NCBI GenBank assembly: GCA_019038735.1 | Contig: JAHOYW010000216.1 | Location: 1 to 8,009, forward strand | Direction: 5' to 3' | DNA length: 8,009 nt | From: Victivallales bacterium | Lineage (GTDB): Bacteria; Verrucomicrobiota; Lentisphaeria; Victivallales; Victivallaceae | Shown: positions 7,285-8,009 of the stretch, piece after piece | How the letters are laid out: the number at the start of each line of letters is the position of its first letter | Position numbering within the stretch: the first letter of the stretch is position 1 | Position numbers and translations under genes: made by a program | The notes under the pieces: model-generated | What the model saw: only the letters and a program-made list of their open reading frames with translations | Databases searched by the model: none | What the model was told of the DNA's origin: nothing

Positions 7285-7924
7285 AAAAAATCGTAACTCA
7301 TTGAATTTTACACTGATAGAACTCCTCGTCGTGATTGCTATCATAGCAATCCTCGCAGCAATGTTGTTGCCAGCATTGAATAAAGCCAGAGAAGCGGCAA
7401 AAGCAATCAGTTGTGTCAGTAACCTGAAACAACTTGGTGTTGCTCAAGAAGTATACCTTGACGACTATGATGGAATTTTCTGTATTGCGGATGGTGCAAG
7501 TGCAAACGCATATCTTGGCACATGGGCATATTTTCTTCTTCCATACTTAAATCGTAAACTGCCGCCAAGTATCATCGATGGTACATACTATAAAGATTTT
7601 TTCCAGACAGGCGTTGTTCTCTGTCCATCAAAAAAAGAATTTATAGACATGGGACTAAGTTATGGCATGAACGAAAATTTGGTTAGCAACAAAAAGGCAA
7701 AAGTTAAAGAGCCAACTATCTGCGCATTGATGGCAGACAAGATTGATGATGCTCACGGAAACTTTGGAGCTGAAACTGACAATAACACCAGGATTTTTTG
7801 GGATGATAGCATGGGCTACCGCCATAATAACCTGAAAACAAATATATTATTTGTTGACGGTCATGTTGCGGGGCATTGGGAGATGGAGGCAAGAAGCCGC
7901 TTGAACGGTTTTCCCAATCCATAA
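7265..7924 (+). CDS. Type II secretion/type IV pilus-like pseudopilin with N-terminal methylation motif and C-terminal H-x-DG motif
   Basis: This 219-residue protein begins with a short basic leader ([14 protein letters not shown]), then [20 protein letters not shown], the class III prepilin signal. Cleavage is expected between Asn14 and Phe15, and Glu19 is the conserved Glu at +5. The residue before the cut is Asn instead of the canonical Gly. [11 protein letters not shown] and [22 protein letters not shown] continue the pattern usual for the Lentisphaerota/Planctomycetota pseudopilins. Near the C-terminus [15 protein letters not shown] resembles the H-x9-DG signature, here with ten residues between His187 and Asp198. 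Cysteines at 50, 73, 120 and 153 could form disulfides. After processing it would sit in the inner membrane or be assembled into a pseudopilus, exposing the globular domain outside. It overlaps the sugar-binding regulator by 20 bp and is followed 60 bp later by another start, so it may be the first structural gene of a sugar-induced set. The exact role is unknown. Confidence 0.9.
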   Translation: MKKLTRKKNRNSLNFTLIELLVVIAIIAILAAMLLPALNKAREAAKAISCVSNLKQLGVAQEVYLDDYDGIFCIADGASANAYLGTWAYFLLPYLNRKLPPSIIDGTYYKDFFQTGVVLCPSKKEFIDMGLSYGMNENLVSNKKAKVKEPTICALMADKIDDAHGNFGAETDNNTRIFWDDSMGYRHNNLKTNILFVDGHVAGHWEMEARSRLNGFPNP

Positions 7925-7945
7925 ATAATAAAAAATAAAACAAAC

Positions 7946-7973
7946 AAATAAATAAAATAAATAAAATAAAAAA
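7946..7973 (+). repeat. A-rich linker with 9-bp tandem repeat
   Basis: The unit TAAATAAAA is repeated at 7949-7957 and 7958-7966 and then begins a third time at 7967. The whole linker from 7922 to 7973 contains no G on the plus strand. It separates the pseudopilin stop from the ribosome site of the next gene and carries stop codons in all frames. It would be an unstructured mRNA spacer and a likely site of length variation by slippage. Confidence 0.7.
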
Positions 7974-7984
7974 GGGTATTCATT

Positions 7985-8009
7985 ATGATTAAAAAGTTTG
8001 TTCAATCGC
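7985..8009 (+). CDS. Start of a further gene, cut by the window end
   Basis: An ATG at 7985 follows an AAAGGG ribosome site (7971-7976) at a spacing of 8 bases. The eight visible codons read MIKKFVQS, a short basic start that would suit a signal peptide or another prepilin leader but is too short to assign. It is in the same direction as the pseudopilin and probably in the same transcript. Confidence 0.55.

Noticed and set aside
1..8009. Bacterial microcompartment locus, CRISPR array, tRNA/rRNA or insertion sequence
   Set aside because: Rhamnose genes in this group can accompany microcompartments, but no shell protein, spacer-repeat pattern, RNA gene or transposase was seen here.

Overview
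The window most likely comes from a Lentisphaerota (Victivallis/Lentisphaera-like) bacterium or a close relative in the Planctomycetota-Verrucomicrobiota-Chlamydiota group. The strongest clue is the gene at 7265-7924. It encodes a pseudopilin with a near-invariant N-terminal helix ([20 protein letters not shown], then LPALNKARE) and a C-terminal His/Asp-Gly motif, a type that is hugely expanded in that group. The DNA is moderately AT-rich, with very AT-rich intergenic regions. The taxon is inferred from protein style only.

Region 1 (1-4607, minus strand) is a compact L-rhamnose catabolic operon. It is read rhaB (rhamnulokinase), rhaA (L-rhamnose isomerase), a PHP-domain protein of unknown role, then a class II aldolase cut off by the window's left edge. 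The junctions are very tight: a 4-bp overlap, a 2-bp gap and a 17-bp gap. Isomerase, kinase and aldolase would convert L-rhamnose to L-rhamnulose, then rhamnulose-1-phosphate, then DHAP plus lactaldehyde. The PHP protein is the unexplained member, and several of its usual metal-ligand positions appear substituted. No transporter or lactaldehyde enzyme is visible.

Region 2 (4596-5591) is a divergent control region followed by an AraC-family regulator whose cupin domain resembles RhaR/RhaS. The shared 144-bp spacer holds a 14-bp perfect palindrome, direct repeats of CGACAAA exactly 21 bp apart (the usual period of AraC-family half-sites), a second 12-bp palindrome and candidate promoters in both directions. 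This fits rhamnose-responsive control of the operon and perhaps of the regulator itself.

Region 3 (5592-6096) has no intact gene. It contains what looks like a frameshifted small cysteine-rich gene. An 8-bp insertion between CGAA repeats would explain the frame change. A very strong promoter (TTGACA-N17-TATACT) with overlapping inverted repeats follows.

Region 4 (6097-8009, plus strand) is a regulator-pseudopilin cassette: a GntR-headed, LacI-type sugar-binding repressor (AraR-like architecture), a pseudopilin whose start lies inside the regulator's 3' end (20-bp overlap), an A-rich linker with 9-bp tandem repeats, and the first eight codons of another gene. This looks like a sugar-sensing regulator controlling surface or secretion components. 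The rhamnose operon and this cassette may be independent, although their control regions share TTTGTC/GACAAA half-sites.
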